Positions 63,735-64,000 of a stretch of 64,000 nucleotides of DNA are shown here, piece after piece. The position numbers and the translations under genes are program-made. Every line of letters begins with the position of its first letter. Position 1 is the first letter of the stretch. Under the pieces are notes generated by a model. It did not search any database. It saw nothing but the letters and a program-made list of their open reading frames with translations, and was not told the origin of the DNA. Source of the stretch: Pseudophaeobacter flagellatus (GTDB taxonomy: Bacteria > Pseudomonadota > Alphaproteobacteria > Rhodobacterales > Rhodobacteraceae); assembly GCF_021228235.1 (NCBI RefSeq), contig NZ_JAJQRG010000009.1:142075-206074 (forward strand), given 5' to 3'.

Positions 63735-63785
63735 GACTTTGTCGGCCAAAGATAGCTAAAAGCAGCTATGTCAAGCAGGAACGGC

Positions 63786-64000
<215 letters not shown>

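Overview
The window is a 64 kb piece of the core chromosome of an alphaproteobacterium, almost certainly a member of the Rhodobacteraceae (Roseobacter group, close to Phaeobacter/Ruegeria-type genomes). The basis is established gene order and family content: pckA divergent from chvI-chvG-hprK-rapZ-EIIA(Man)-HPr, an F0-only ATP synthase operon with a b' subunit, rpoZ-relA/spoT-pdxJ-acpS-lepB-rnc-era-recO, parC followed by tuf, methylsuccinyl-CoA dehydrogenase of the ethylmalonyl-CoA pathway, and several small proteins that I know mainly from this family. Genes are densely packed with many ATGA/GTGA stop-start overlaps. I see no insertion sequence, prophage, CRISPR array, rRNA or tRNA gene.

Layout. 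1-5160: the 3' part of an EF-G-like paralog, a prolyl-tRNA editing protein, azoreductase divergent from a LysR regulator/EamA exporter pair, and an ArsR regulator. 5447-8151: the F0 operon atpI-atpB-atpE-b'-atpF, closed by a strong terminator. 8380-11077: a GntR/FCD regulator divergent from a fold-type I aminotransferase, then a small lipoprotein. 11078-14533: smc. 14695-21392: a YbjN-domain protein, a minus-strand run (glutathionyl-hydroquinone reductase, the cobalamin side-arm genes cobC and cbiB, a lytic transglycosylase), an unknown conserved gene and a MalY/PatB beta-lyase. 21563-24525: three tandem peptide-deformylase-like genes, fmt and two tiny membrane proteins. 24550-28024: minus-strand TRIC channel, RNase HI, a methyltransferase, a LysE exporter and ispH. 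28256-31994: a hybrid histidine kinase, a NYN-domain protein and folK. 32067-40785: the long rpoZ to recO run. 40924-45963: methylsuccinyl-CoA dehydrogenase, a TauE permease, a CDF transporter and dGTPase. 46057-53478: pckA, ChvI/ChvG, the regulatory PTS and an acyltransferase. 53739-60258: beta-hydroxyacyl-CoA dehydrogenase, a DUF6473-like protein, EtfAB, a cobalamin adenosyltransferase, a HIG1-like protein, an SDR and an SH3 protein. 60616-64000: parC, a lipoprotein and the start of tuf.

How they work together (inference). Carbon handling stands out: methylsuccinyl-CoA dehydrogenase needs ETF (EtfAB here), the coenzyme-B12 mutases of the same pathway need cobalamin (cobC, cbiB, adenosyltransferase here), and PEP carboxykinase lies next to the envelope/acid-sensing ChvG-ChvI pair and a PTS that has HPr, HPr kinase and EIIA but no sugar permease, so it is probably purely regulatory.

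No wholly new gene system is evident. The observations most worth a second look are a 98-nt extended imperfect hairpin between two convergent genes (53499-53596), the third deformylase-like gene that has lost both a metal ligand and the catalytic glutamate, a repeated GGTCA-N7-TGAC palindrome between the GntR regulator and the aminotransferase, a non-conserved block inside the EF-G paralog, and a pair of TTAGCGC repeats between pckA and chvI. All structure and promoter calls were made by eye.
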